A stretch of DNA of 64,000 bases from Lelliottia wanjuensis (GTDB taxonomy: Bacteria; Pseudomonadota; Gammaproteobacteria; Enterobacterales; Enterobacteriaceae). Of the stretch, positions 17,600 through 25,693 are shown piece by piece. The position numbers and the translations under genes were made by a program. The first letter of the stretch is position 1, and every line of letters starts with the position of its first letter. Location: NCBI RefSeq assembly GCF_030238365.1, contig NZ_JASSOT010000079.1, positions 1 through 64,000 of the forward strand. The letters are read 5' to 3'. The notes beneath the pieces were generated by a model, which saw only the letters and a program-made list of their open reading frames with translations, ran no database searches and was not told where the DNA came from.

Positions 17600-17631
17600 A
17601 TTAAAATGACCCACCTGAAAGAGCGTAACCA

Positions 17632-19167
17632 ATGAAAATAAAACAATCTGTTCTGCACATATTGTGTCTGAGTGGCATTGCCGTGGTCGGTTCTGGCACA
17701 GCACAAGCCACGGACTATTATGTTTCCTGCAATACATCAGGTGTTCCCACCGGAGAGGGAACACAGACCTCCCCGTGGACCTCGCTGAGCCAGGCTAATG
17801 CCGTCGCACTGAACCCAGGTGACAACCTTCTGTTCCAGCGAGGGAAAACCTGTTCGGGGCAATTACATCCGTCAGGTCACGGTGATGACAATGCGCCTGT
17901 AACAATCGGCGTCTGGGGAGATGAATCACTTCCACAACCCGTGATTGATGGCAACGGCAGTCATGATGCAGTACTGCTCACCAATTTCCCGGATGTCAGA
18001 CTGGAGGGGCTGGAAATCGTCAATGCCAGCCAACCGGGTAGTGAGCGTAACGGGGTTCAGATTAATCTCAGTGACACAGGGGAAGCCAGGAATATCACCC
18101 TGCGCAACCTTACCATTCACAATGTACGTGGGGGTGATACAAAATCGCTGACCGGTTCAGCCGGAATATTAATCTCGGTCAGTGGTGAGCAACGTCCATC
18201 CTGGTATGACAACCTGCAAATTCTGAACAACACGATTTATGATGTGGACAGAGAAGGGATTTATTTTAAATCACTCTGGAACAAACGCCCGGAAGTAGGT
18301 ACTCAGGATACATCAGGAGTCGGCCCCTGGACCCCCAGCACAGCCGTCCTGATAAAAGGAAATACGCTAAAATCAATTGCCGGGGATGGTATAAAAATCG
18401 ACACCACCGAAGGCGCGGTCATAATTCACAATCTGTTGGCCGGCTTTCAGCTTCGTTCGAAGGAAAATAATGCCGGTATCTGGACGTTTAACACCAATAA
18501 CTCCCGTGTCGAATACAACGATGTCTCCGGCGGCGGTAGCGCTCACGATGGCATGTCATTTGATGCTGATGGCGGCTCAATAAATACGGTATTCCAGTAT
18601 AACTACAGTCATAATAATGCTGGGGGATTGTTACTGATTTGTCCGTATTCTGGGGCGGTCACGAATGGCACAGTTATGCGCTATAACCTGAGTTATAACG
18701 ACAAAGCGCGCCTATTTCAGATGTGTGCCGGTAGCATTAATGATGCGCAGATTTACAATAACAGTATCTGGCATGACGGGGATGACTCCGTTATGTTTTT
18801 CCAGAACGATGGTACAACCAACATCACCATTAGCTGGCGCAATAATATTGTCCAGAATAGCGGTCCCGAGATGTCCATTGCTCAGGGCGGAAACCAGACG
18901 CTGAGCTTCTACAATAATGATTTTCTGGGGGTAGCCCCGCCGCCGCCGAATCCTGATGGCGCCATTCATCCGGGCGGTATGGCATCCGATCCGCTGTTTG
19001 TGGGAGTGAATGAATCAGATGTGAATGGTTTTAAACTCAGAGCAAATTCTCCGGTTATCGGGCAAGGTATAATTATCCCGGATAATGGTGGTCGGGACTA
19101 TTATGGCGATCCGGTTTCTTCGGATGAAGCTCCCAATATGGGTGCTTATGAAGGAAAAGGGCTCTGA
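17632..19167 (+). CDS. Secreted right-handed beta-helix protein, probable polysaccharide lyase
   Basis: 511 residues with a signal peptide (about 1-26, ...TAQA before TDYYVS). The body shows repeated short strands with N-rich turns (LTIHNV, LQILNNTIYDV, VLIKGNTLKSI, VEYNDVSGG, VFQYNYSHNN, MRYNLSYN, AQIYNNSIW), the pattern of a pectate-lyase-like parallel beta-helix. The operon also encodes a GH88, which only acts on lyase products, so a lyase cleaving a glucuronate-containing polysaccharide is the likely role. A glycosidase or epimerase on the same fold cannot be excluded. Last gene of the operon. Confidence 0.75.
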   Translation: MKIKQSVLHILCLSGIAVVGSGTAQATDYYVSCNTSGVPTGEGTQTSPWTSLSQANAVALNPGDNLLFQRGKTCSGQLHPSGHGDDNAPVTIGVWGDESLPQPVIDGNGSHDAVLLTNFPDVRLEGLEIVNASQPGSERNGVQINLSDTGEARNITLRNLTIHNVRGGDTKSLTGSAGILISVSGEQRPSWYDNLQILNNTIYDVDREGIYFKSLWNKRPEVGTQDTSGVGPWTPSTAVLIKGNTLKSIAGDGIKIDTTEGAVIIHNLLAGFQLRSKENNAGIWTFNTNNSRVEYNDVSGGGSAHDGMSFDADGGSINTVFQYNYSHNNAGGLLLICPYSGAVTNGTVMRYNLSYNDKARLFQMCAGSINDAQIYNNSIWHDGDDSVMFFQNDGTTNITISWRNNIVQNSGPEMSIAQGGNQTLSFYNNDFLGVAPPPPNPDGAIHPGGMASDPLFVGVNESDVNGFKLRANSPVIGQGIIIPDNGGRDYYGDPVSSDEAPNMGAYEGKGL

Positions 19168-19295
19168 ATCTCAGCAAGTAAATAAAATAACCTAAACAAA
19201 AACCGGCAGGATGAATTACTGATGTTACACATCCATTCGCTGTCTTCATCGCTGCCGGAGTAAAATATATGCATCGATTACCTGTCACCACTGAA

Positions 19296-19664
19296 TTATT
19301 GTCCCCAAACCTGTAGGTATTTGAAAATATCTACGCAGGTTAGGTACAAAAAAGGCTGTTTGGCTGCGGCATGACGAATCCTCTTTGCCAGCGCCGCCAG
19401 CTTCTCATCGTCGCCTCGCTCACAGTCGTGGGACGATAATAGCCTTCATACTGCGCAAAGAATTTGGTTTGCCGCGATTCAATGGGTTTCCACTCATTCA
19501 GGGCGGCAGTGCCGTGCATCGGGCTGAGCTTACTGTGAACATGATCCACGCCAAAACCTTCAAAAAACATACCCGTACGTCCCACGTCCGGAAAGGCGCG
19601 ATCGAGCAACTTTGCCACTTTTTGTGTGGCGATAGTCAGCTCTGAGAGCGCCTCGAGCGGCTTT
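19296..19664 (-). pseudogene. HIT-family protein remnant, 5' truncated and frameshifted
   Basis: Reading leftward from about 19664, the frame gives EALSELTIATQKVAKLLD, then GFGVDHVHSKLSPMHGT (the histidine-triad region) and KFFAQYEGY. Near 19433-19440 the frame slips: only the next frame restores SHDCERGDDEKLAALAKRIR, as expected for the C-terminus, ending at the stop at 19296. The N-terminal half is missing and replaced by IS66 sequence. So the HIT gene lost its start to an IS66-associated event and then gained a one-base frameshift. Confidence 0.75.
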
Positions 19665-20274
19665 ATATTTCTGACTGGCGATACAGCGGGGTATGCTCTG
19701 CATACTTTGAACTCAGCACGCGGGCCAGCAGCCCCGGTCCGGCGATACCCCGCTCGATGGGACGTGAAGGCGCGGGAGCCTGCACGATGGCGTCGCATTT
19801 TGTGCAGGCATGCTTTTCCCGCACGGTCCGGATAACCCGGAAGGCGCTACGCATCAGCTCCAGTTGTTCGGCGGTGTCTTCGCCCAGATAGCTCAGCGCA
19901 CCACCGCAGTCCGGGCAGCACGGCTCCACAGGTAGCAGTCGTTTTTCGTCACGAGGGAGCGATTCGGGGAACAGTTTGCGGGTACGGGTCTGGCGCAGAG
20001 GGCGCTGCACTTCCGGGTCATCCACCCGACCGGTAAGGGTATCGCTTTCTTTCTGCAACCGGTTCAGGTCGGCCTCCATCTGTGCGTTACGGCGGGAGAC
20101 CTTTTCGGAACGGCTACCGAAGTTCATCCGGCGAAGCTTATCCAACTGCGCCTGCAGATGGTCTATTTCGCGCTCCCGGTCGGCCAGCTTTTCCAGCAGG
20201 GCGCGGTTCAGCGCTTCCTGTTCGGCAAGGCGCTGTTTCAACTGAAGGATATCGTCAGAAGAGGTGTCGTTCAT
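19663..20274 (-). pseudogene. tnpC: IS66 transposase TnpC, N-terminal part only
   Basis: 203 residues of a protein normally over 500. The N-terminal leucine-zipper-like coil (LKQRLAEQEALNRALLEKLA), the RRMNFGSRSEK block and the zinc-finger region with C-P-D-C and C-T-K-C are typical of IS66 TnpC. It ends LYRQSEI then stop, exactly where the catalytic domain should follow. The DDE catalytic core is therefore missing. Confidence 0.88.
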
Positions 20275-20323
20275 AAGCCCGCATTTTACCTGGCTTATAC
20301 AGCAACAACCAGGATAAAGAGGC

Positions 20324-20673
20324 CTACATCATGGTCAGGGAGGTCAGCAGCCGCTTCGGCTGTCGCCAGTCGATGCCTTCCAGCAGCATTGCCAGCTGCG
20401 CCGTGGTCAGGAACACTTTGCCACCACGGGCTGACGGCCAGGCGAAGCGCCCGCGCTCCAGTCTTTTGGTCAGAAGACACAGCCCGTCTCCGGTAGACCA
20501 GAGGAGCTTTACCTGACTGCCATTACGCCCACGGAAGATAAAAACGTGACCTGACATCGGGTCGTCTTTCAGCGCCATCTGCACCTTTGCGGCCAGGCCG
20601 TTGAAGCCCCATTTCTCATATCGGTGATACCGGCAACCAGCCAGATTTTGGTCCCGGAAGGTAACGGGATCAT
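20324..20673 (-). pseudogene. tnpB: IS66 accessory protein TnpB, frameshifted
   Basis: The start ATG (20673-20671) overlaps the tnpA stop (ATGA). The first part reads MIPLPSGTKIWLVAGITDMR, then near 20610-20620 a run of four Gs, where the family has two, breaks the frame. The remainder continues as ALKDDPMSGHVFIFRGRNGS and runs to 20324. The protein would be about 115 aa if intact. Confidence 0.8.
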
Positions 20674-21071
20674 CGCTTCAGTTCCTGTATCAGCAGAGTC
20701 AGGAGCTTTTCGCTGACAGTGCCGTTGAGGCGAAGCCTCCCGTGCCGGAACGTTACCTCACAGCTGACACTGAGCTCTGGGTCCTCTGCGGGCGGTTCTG
20801 GCTGTACGGCGGTGGCATCGAGAGTCACAGGGAGTAAATGAGGACTCTCAGAGGAAGGTAATAGCAGCTTTCCCTCGCGCCACTGCTGGCGCCATTTAAA
20901 TAGCAGATTGGCGTTAATGCCGTTCTCCAGCGCCAGTTTCGAGATGGATATTCCGGGTTCGCAGGAGGCCGCAACGAGCTGCTGCTTAAACTCAGGAGAA
21001 TAATTAGGGCAGCCCTTACGCCTGCCGGGAGTCACATTTTTCTGCATATCTGACACTTTGGTTTCCACCAC
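20670..21071 (-). CDS. tnpA: IS66 accessory protein TnpA
   Basis: 133 residues; a start eight codons later (MQKNV) is possible. It has the IS66 Orf1 helix-turn-helix: PGRRKGCPNYSPEFKQQLV and SISKLALENGINANLLFKWR. TnpA is needed with TnpB and TnpC for IS66 transposition. This frame looks intact although tnpB and tnpC are broken. Confidence 0.88.
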   Translation of the reverse strand: MVETKVSDMQKNVTPGRRKGCPNYSPEFKQQLVAASCEPGISISKLALENGINANLLFKWRQQWREGKLLLPSSESPHLLPVTLDATAVQPEPPAEDPELSVSCEVTFRHGRLRLNGTVSEKLLTLLIQELKR

Positions 21072-21392
21072 TATTTGGTGTACACCACTTTGTCGAATAC
21101 ATCAGATTATGACCAGACGGCTCTCGCTGGACGCTTACTTTTATGGCATGGGGCAGTACTTTCAACTATCTGGCAGAAAATACAACTCATCACATCACTC
21201 CTCCAGTAATTTCCAGAAAGATAACCTTACGACAAACTGCTTTGGCAGCAAAGCGTGCTCCACTAACAAATTTGCTGATGAAATGAATTGATTCACTATC
21301 AAACAAATAGCCCCAAACCTTCAACCACCGCTCAATAGCAGTGATCCGCACCACTACATTATGGTGTGATACCCCTACCCCAGGAACACGCC

Positions 21393-21854
21393 ATGATTTA
21401 TTACCCTACCAACTACCTTTATCGCCAGATAATCAATAGATTACCCATCCACATGCTGGAACGCCCCACTTTCCACACTACTCGCTTCTGATTATACACC
21501 AGAGCGTTCGTCAGCGGTTTCATCGCAGGCTGGCATCGCGCATTACTCCCGAAGCACTGGCTTGCGCAACAGCTGCGCCTCGTGGCGTATAGCGCGTTGC
21601 AACAAAGTGGTGACCTCACGTACCCTGCCGTGTACCCGTGGTGTCTGGCCCAGCTTGCTACGGCCAGAGATCCGACCACATCAGCGGGGCGCATACTCAA
21701 ACATGCCGGAGCCCGAACGCCTTTGTTTGGCTGTGAGGTTAGTTACAAAATCACTAATGCCCCGCTACCGGGCCTGCCCTTTGCAGAAGCACTCGTCACC
21801 GGACTGAGCACGCTACGCAGCACATACCGATTGCTGTCCGGCTTTTCGCATTAA
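21393..21854 (+). pseudogene. Unknown ORF interrupted by an in-frame TGA
   Basis: ATG at 21393 behind CAGGAA opens a frame of 154 codons that is continuous to 21854 except for one TGA at codon 33 (21489-21491). Downstream content is protein-like (FVSGFIAGWHRALLPKHW, LAQQLRLVAYSALQQSGDL). No selenocysteine-type stem-loop is apparent after the TGA, so a nonsense mutation is most likely; a GTG at 21582 could start a shorter 90-aa product. No family recognised. Confidence 0.5.
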
Positions 21855-22014
21855 GTGTCATCGTCTGTAAAACCACACGACTTACGCACTTGAGCACAAA
21901 AACCCCCCTTTTGGCTGATTCAGTATGATCGCTTACCCGTTCACCAGATCCGTGAACACACAGCCGATGCAAAACGTCGTAAACATAACCCGATACGACT
22001 GGAGAGTCGCATAC

Positions 22015-22581
22015 ATGAATACCCACCACCGCCCCCGTCGTGTTCTACGCATGGGTTTCATACTTCTGTTCATTACATTATGTTTGTTGGCATATACCCG
22101 GATAATGGCAAGGTGGGGTCATGCTTCACTGCCAGAGCCGCTGCCAGCCACACAACAGGCTGATCTCATTATTGTCCATAAAGCCAGTCGCTCACTGACG
22201 CTGATGCGCCAGGGCATCTCTTTCGCCAGTTATCCAGTCTCACTCGGAAGAAATGCTGACGCTGGCCCGAAACAGCGTGAAGGGGACAAGAAAACACCGC
22301 AGGGCCGCTATTACATTGACAGCCGCAATGCTCGTTCCCGGTTCAGCCTCAGCCTGCATATTTCTTACCCGAATAAGACCGAGATCCAGCACGCAAAAGA
22401 AGGCGATTATCCGCCGGGCGAAAACATCATGATCCACGGCGTTCCCAACGGCTGGGGATGGTTCAGCCCACTGTTTCAGCGCATTGACTGGACCGATGGC
22501 TGTATTGCGGTGACAAACGACATTATGCGAGAAATCTGGCAACACGTGCCAACCGGTACGCCAGTTGAACTCAGACCATAA
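22015..22581 (+). CDS. L,D-transpeptidase (YkuD domain), membrane anchored
   Basis: 188 residues from the ATG at 22015 (GGAGAG upstream); the frame is open earlier but without protein-like content. Residues 10-29 form an N-terminal hydrophobic anchor. The YkuD domain spans about 48-187 with H141 (IMIHGVPNGWG) and the nucleophile C163 in WTDGCIAVTN. Such enzymes make 3-3 peptidoglycan cross-links or attach or trim envelope proteins in the periplasm. Small single-domain form without a LysM. It is 19 bases upstream of a membrane protein gene and is likely co-transcribed with it. Confidence 0.9.
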   Translation: MNTHHRPRRVLRMGFILLFITLCLLAYTRIMARWGHASLPEPLPATQQADLIIVHKASRSLTLMRQGISFASYPVSLGRNADAGPKQREGDKKTPQGRYYIDSRNARSRFSLSLHISYPNKTEIQHAKEGDYPPGENIMIHGVPNGWGWFSPLFQRIDWTDGCIAVTNDIMREIWQHVPTGTPVELRP

Positions 22582-22600
22582 ATACAATGAGGCTATTGTT

Positions 22601-23074
22601 ATGCCAATTAACCGTTCAAACACAATGAAGCTTCAACAGATCTACAGCACTTGTTGCGAAAAAATAACAACAAAATGGGGAGGGAATTTACTGAGCAGTA
22701 CTCTGGTTTACACATCCGTACTCATTGTTACTCATGAATTACCCGAGCGGTGGTGGCGCATCATTTATACAGCAATCATCGTATCCCCCGATTCAGTCCA
22801 TGTGACCAAAATGGGTTTTGGCCTGTTAGCAGCAATAATATGCAGCCTGATTGGTGAGCGCTTCTCCGGCAAACCGGTTCTGATGTGGTTTATTGCTTAT
22901 GTTAAAGCACACGTTTTCACCCCATTCCCAATGTTGCTGGGCCTATGTGGGTTTGCTTTCTGGCTGACCCCATCTGTCACTGCTGTTGTTTACGCAATAC
23001 TTATTATTCTCATGGCAATTTTTTTCGAAACCTTCCCCCTCTATGCTTCCCGTCGGCTAAAAGGGGTGTATTAG
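22601..23074 (+). CDS. Integral membrane protein, unknown
   Basis: 157 residues from the ATG at 22601 (GAGG upstream). At least three hydrophobic segments (about 36-48, 74-92 and 108-146). It directly follows the L,D-transpeptidase and is closed by a terminator at 23126. No family recognised; a role beside the transpeptidase in cell-envelope modification is only an inference. Confidence 0.65.
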   Translation: MPINRSNTMKLQQIYSTCCEKITTKWGGNLLSSTLVYTSVLIVTHELPERWWRIIYTAIIVSPDSVHVTKMGFGLLAAIICSLIGERFSGKPVLMWFIAYVKAHVFTPFPMLLGLCGFAFWLTPSVTAVVYAILIILMAIFFETFPLYASRRLKGVY

Positions 23075-23125
23075 CGAAAAATTTCCAAATCTTTTCAAAC
23101 CCATATCACTTCTGTGTAACTCTCT

Positions 23126-23165
23126 GGCCGGACTCACCTTTGCGGGTGGCTCCGGCCTTTTCTTT
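23126..23165 (+). terminator. Rho-independent terminator
   Basis: GGCCGGA (23126-23132) pairs with TCCGGCC (23151-23157), followed by TTTTCTTTT. It separates the transpeptidase pair from the EcsC-like gene. Confidence 0.75.
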
Positions 23166-23190
23166 TGCCCGTAACTCACCAGGAGTGCCA

Positions 23191-23910
23191 ATGGAGCCGA
23201 TTTATCCCCACGACGACGAACACGAAGAGTATGACGAGCACAGCAGCGATGCCGTCAATAACGACAGCGACCCGGAGGAAGCGTATGAAGGCCGTCCCCG
23301 TAATCTGCATGCCATTGCTGGCTGGCTCTACGACAAGGCCGTCAGCGGTATTGCCGGTATCGAGTCCGCCGAAACCCTCGCTGCCCGTTATCTCGCGGAT
23401 GCCAGAGGTGACACGTTGCTTGCCGCCCGCAATCTGATTTACTGGGAAAGCATCAAAGCAGGCAGTAGCGGCTTTCTTTCCGGCATGGGCGGCGTGGTGG
23501 CGTTGCCCGTCACACTGCCGCTCAATATCACCAGCGTACTGTTTCTCCAGACCCGTCTGGTCGCAGCCCTCGCCTGCCTCGGACGACACCGGCTGTCTGA
23601 CGAACGCATCCGCGCACTGGCCGGGCTGTGCCTGTGCGGCAATGCCGCCAAAGCGCTGTTACAGGACCTGACGTTACAGGCTGTTGACCGCTGGACGGCA
23701 ACTGTCGCGCAGCAGGTTACGGAGAAAACTCTCGCCCTGCTGGCAACCCGTGCCGGTCTGGTCAGTGCGGAAAACATCGTACGGCTGCTACCGCTCGCCG
23801 GAGGCGTGGTCAGTGGCGCGGTGGATATCGCCTCCACGAGAACTATCGGGCATATCGCCCGGACCACCTTTTTAAACCCCGTCTCACAACCTGAAGGATT
23901 ACTCCAATGA
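23191..23910 (+). CDS. EcsC-family protein
   Basis: 239 residues; ATG at 23191 with AGGAG 5 bases upstream, although the frame is open further. The acidic N-terminus (about 1-32) is followed by an EcsC domain with hydrophobic, glycine-rich helices (GFLSGMGGVVALPVTLPLNI; RLLPLAGGVVSGAVDIAST). EcsC proteins are membrane-associated and of uncertain function. The stop overlaps the ATG of a 35-aa membrane protein. A shorter paralogue lies at 2934-3431, so the backbone carries two diverged copies. Confidence 0.8.
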   Translation: MEPIYPHDDEHEEYDEHSSDAVNNDSDPEEAYEGRPRNLHAIAGWLYDKAVSGIAGIESAETLAARYLADARGDTLLAARNLIYWESIKAGSSGFLSGMGGVVALPVTLPLNITSVLFLQTRLVAALACLGRHRLSDERIRALAGLCLCGNAAKALLQDLTLQAVDRWTATVAQQVTEKTLALLATRAGLVSAENIVRLLPLAGGVVSGAVDIASTRTIGHIARTTFLNPVSQPEGLLQ

Positions 23911-24014
23911 GTTCGACCCCTGGCGCTGTCGTTAAAGGCATTTTTCTGCTGCTAATTTTCCTGGTGATTTTCAGCGTGCCGGAAAAATCACGCAGCGAAT
24001 CAAAATCAGCCTGA
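23907..24014 (+). CDS. 35-aa single-pass membrane mini-protein
   Basis: ATG overlaps the stop of the EcsC-like gene (ATGA), implying coupled translation. Residues 8-24 (VVKGIFLLLIFLVIFSV) are one membrane helix, then a short polar tail PEKSRSESKSA. Probably a partner of the EcsC-like protein; no family recognised. Confidence 0.55.
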   Translation: MSSTPGAVVKGIFLLLIFLVIFSVPEKSRSESKSA

Positions 24015-24378
24015 CCCTGTATAGCTCACGTTAATTACGCAATAAATCCACTCAATCAATACTAATCACCACAATCATTCTCAATACTGATTTTACTGAT
24101 GTTTTTTAGTTCAGTTGATCGTCCGTAACGATCAATCCCTGCATTTTTCAAAGAAACAAACGATCAATCTGCACGGGCGATTTTGCTATCGTAATGGCTC
24201 ATTGTTTGTTCTGTTTCAGGGAGTTAAAACCCGCCACAACACACTGCCGACGCGCCCGCGTCATTCTTTTTCTGAACCGTTAATCCTGCCCTGCTGCAAT
24301 TTCCCTTTTACCGGAAAGGCTGTCGCACACCTGTGCGATACCGGGGCGCTATTGTCTGAAAAACAAGGAGTTTTAAAA
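24015..24378. other. Leader and promoter region of the DUF4234/DUF932 operon
   Basis: 364 bases without a convincing gene: the frame of the next gene is open through much of it, but the AAGGAG before 24379 marks the real start. It contains the palindrome at 24115-24135 and a further half-site at 24160-24167. Confidence 0.5.
24115..24167. promoter_or_regulatory. Perfect palindrome TTGATCGT-N5-ACGATCAA plus extra half-site
   Basis: Arms TTGATCGT (24115-24122) and ACGATCAA (24128-24135) are exact inverse complements around five bases. A third copy ACGATCAA lies at 24160-24167. This fits a dimeric regulator site in the leader of the operon starting at 24379. Related TTGATC...GATC repeats lie at 2822-2879. 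The WYL-domain regulator at 33.1 kb is a candidate binder; no direct evidence. Confidence 0.55.
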
Positions 24379-24936
24379 ATGTCGAGTATCACCACCCTTA
24401 AAGAAAAGCTTGCTACCCCTACGCTGCATCTGGCCCTGCTGACCGTTGCCACCGGCGGTGTCTGGCCGCTGATATGGCTGTACAAAAACCAGGGCACGCT
24501 TATGCAGGAAACCGGCCAGCGCTTTTCGTCATCCGTACTGATTATCTGGATGGCGGTCTGCTTTGGTCTGGGTGCTTTCCTGCGCCCGTATTCCATGCCG
24601 CAGATTGACGAAATGAACTACATCCATACCCCGGTGGTGATGATTGCCATTACAGGCATTCTCAGCATCGCCCTGATGGTGCTGTATATCGTCTGGGCGT
24701 TTAAGGCACGAGCAGCGCTGCAGCACTATGCACTGATGCAGTTTCAGCTGGAACTGAAGATGAACCTCTTCTACACCTTTGCCTTCAGTATTTATTACGT
24801 CAATTACTGCATCAATGCCCTGCCGGATGCGCTGGCGAAGCAGCAGATTTTACGTGCACACCTGCAACAGCAACCGGTGATGCAGGCCTCAACTCAGCAG
24901 CCTGCACCGGGTACCAGTGAAGGGAGTCAGCCATGA
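24379..24936 (+). CDS. DUF4234-like inner membrane protein
   Basis: 185 residues; ATG at 24379 behind AAGGAG. The N-terminal motif ATPTLHLALLTVATGGVWPL and YKNQ are DUF4234-like. Three to four hydrophobic segments, and a Q-rich C-tail (LQQQPVMQASTQQ) probably in the cytoplasm. Its stop overlaps the start of the next, exported protein. Such proteins are common in CP4-like blocks; function unknown. Confidence 0.7.
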   Translation: MSSITTLKEKLATPTLHLALLTVATGGVWPLIWLYKNQGTLMQETGQRFSSSVLIIWMAVCFGLGAFLRPYSMPQIDEMNYIHTPVVMIAITGILSIALMVLYIVWAFKARAALQHYALMQFQLELKMNLFYTFAFSIYYVNYCINALPDALAKQQILRAHLQQQPVMQASTQQPAPGTSEGSQP

Positions 24937-25400
24937 AACGCTTCACACTGGTCGTGCTTTCCTGGCTGCTGGCATCGGCCTGTGCCATGGCCGCTGTGAC
25001 AGAGCAGGAGTGGGGCAACTGGTACGGCAACACCGGCGGGATGGAGTTTGCGCTGACCACACGCAATCAGGCGGGTGAGGAGCTGAGCATCAGCTGCAGC
25101 AATCAGAAGATGACCGTCACGCTTCGCTCACGGCAGGAAAACTGGTCTGCCACCTCCACCGAAGGGCTGGACAAGCTTTACCTGATGATTAACCGGCAGG
25201 CGTATCAGCTGGACAACGAAAAGCTGTTCCCGAATGAGCCAGCCCCTGCGCAGGTGGTGTTTGAAGCCCTGGCACACACCAGCGCCCGTGACATGCTGGT
25301 CTTTACCTCACAGCAGACCGGTGATTCAAAACCGTTCAGCACCCGTGGGCTCAGTGAGGCCCTGAAAGGCAAAACCTGGCAGGACTGCCTGAACCAGTAA
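24933..25400 (+). CDS. Exported protein, unknown
   Basis: 155 residues; ATG overlaps the upstream stop (ATGA). Signal peptide about 1-20 with cleavage after AMA. The mature part is beta-rich with two cysteines (SISCSNQ and WQDCLNQ) that could form a disulfide in the periplasm. Coupled to the DUF4234-like membrane protein, so the two may work together in the envelope. Function unknown. Confidence 0.7.
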   Translation: MKRFTLVVLSWLLASACAMAAVTEQEWGNWYGNTGGMEFALTTRNQAGEELSISCSNQKMTVTLRSRQENWSATSTEGLDKLYLMINRQAYQLDNEKLFPNEPAPAQVVFEALAHTSARDMLVFTSQQTGDSKPFSTRGLSEALKGKTWQDCLNQ

Positions 25401-25480
25401 AGCAGTCGCCCTTTACTACACGCACCATAACCCCGGCCCATTCAGTGATGAGCGGGCTTTTTGCTTTTAAGGAGACCACG

Positions 25481-25603
25481 ATGTCTGCATCAGAGAAAAC
25501 TCTGTTACCCGATGGCCCTTTCATCCGTGCTGAAGCCGGACGGGGACTCAACCGCTTTATTGCCAGCGACGGCATCCCGCTGATGGCTGAACCCGACGTC
25601 TGA
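25481..25603 (+). CDS. 40-aa soluble mini-protein
   Basis: ATG at 25481 behind AAGGAG, stop at 25601. It is compact, ends LMAEPDV, and has no hydrophobic helix or metal motif. It sits between the exported-protein gene and a terminator-like hairpin at 25633. The strong ribosome site is the main support. Confidence 0.5.
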   Translation: MSASEKTLLPDGPFIRAEAGRGLNRFIASDGIPLMAEPDV

Positions 25604-25632
25604 CTGTGCACCCGCAACCTTTTCTTACAACC

Positions 25633-25671
25633 GCCCTGCCGTGTCATACGCCGCAGGGCTTTTTCGTTTTT
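25633..25671 (+). terminator. Terminator-like hairpin upstream of the DUF932 gene
   Basis: GCCCTGC (25633-25639) pairs with GCAGGGC (25653-25659), then TTTTTCGTTTTT. Being only about 30 bases before a gene on the same strand, it may be an attenuator that lowers DUF932 expression, or separate two operons. Confidence 0.65.
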
Positions 25672-25693
25672 ATGCCTTTAAGGAGTTTCTGCA

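Larger units (their letters stand above)
19660..21138 (-). mobile_element. IS66-family element, one end lost
   Basis: The tnpA-tnpB-tnpC order of IS66 is present on the minus strand. The tnpA-side end is probably at 21138, where the leftward-read sequence begins GTAAGCGTCCAGCGAGAGCC, in keeping with GTAAGCG-type IS66 termini. The other end is absent: tnpC breaks off at about residue 204 directly into HIT gene sequence near 19660. With tnpB also frameshifted, the element should be immobile on its own. Confidence 0.8.

Noticed and set aside
19340..19798. 152-aa continuous frame on the minus strand
   Set aside because: It joins an out-of-frame part of tnpC with the HIT remnant; the first 45 residues are not protein-like, so it is not one gene.
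21419..21700. 93-aa minus-strand frame
   Set aside because: It is opposite the better plus-strand frame at 21393-21854 and lacks a ribosome site and recognisable content.
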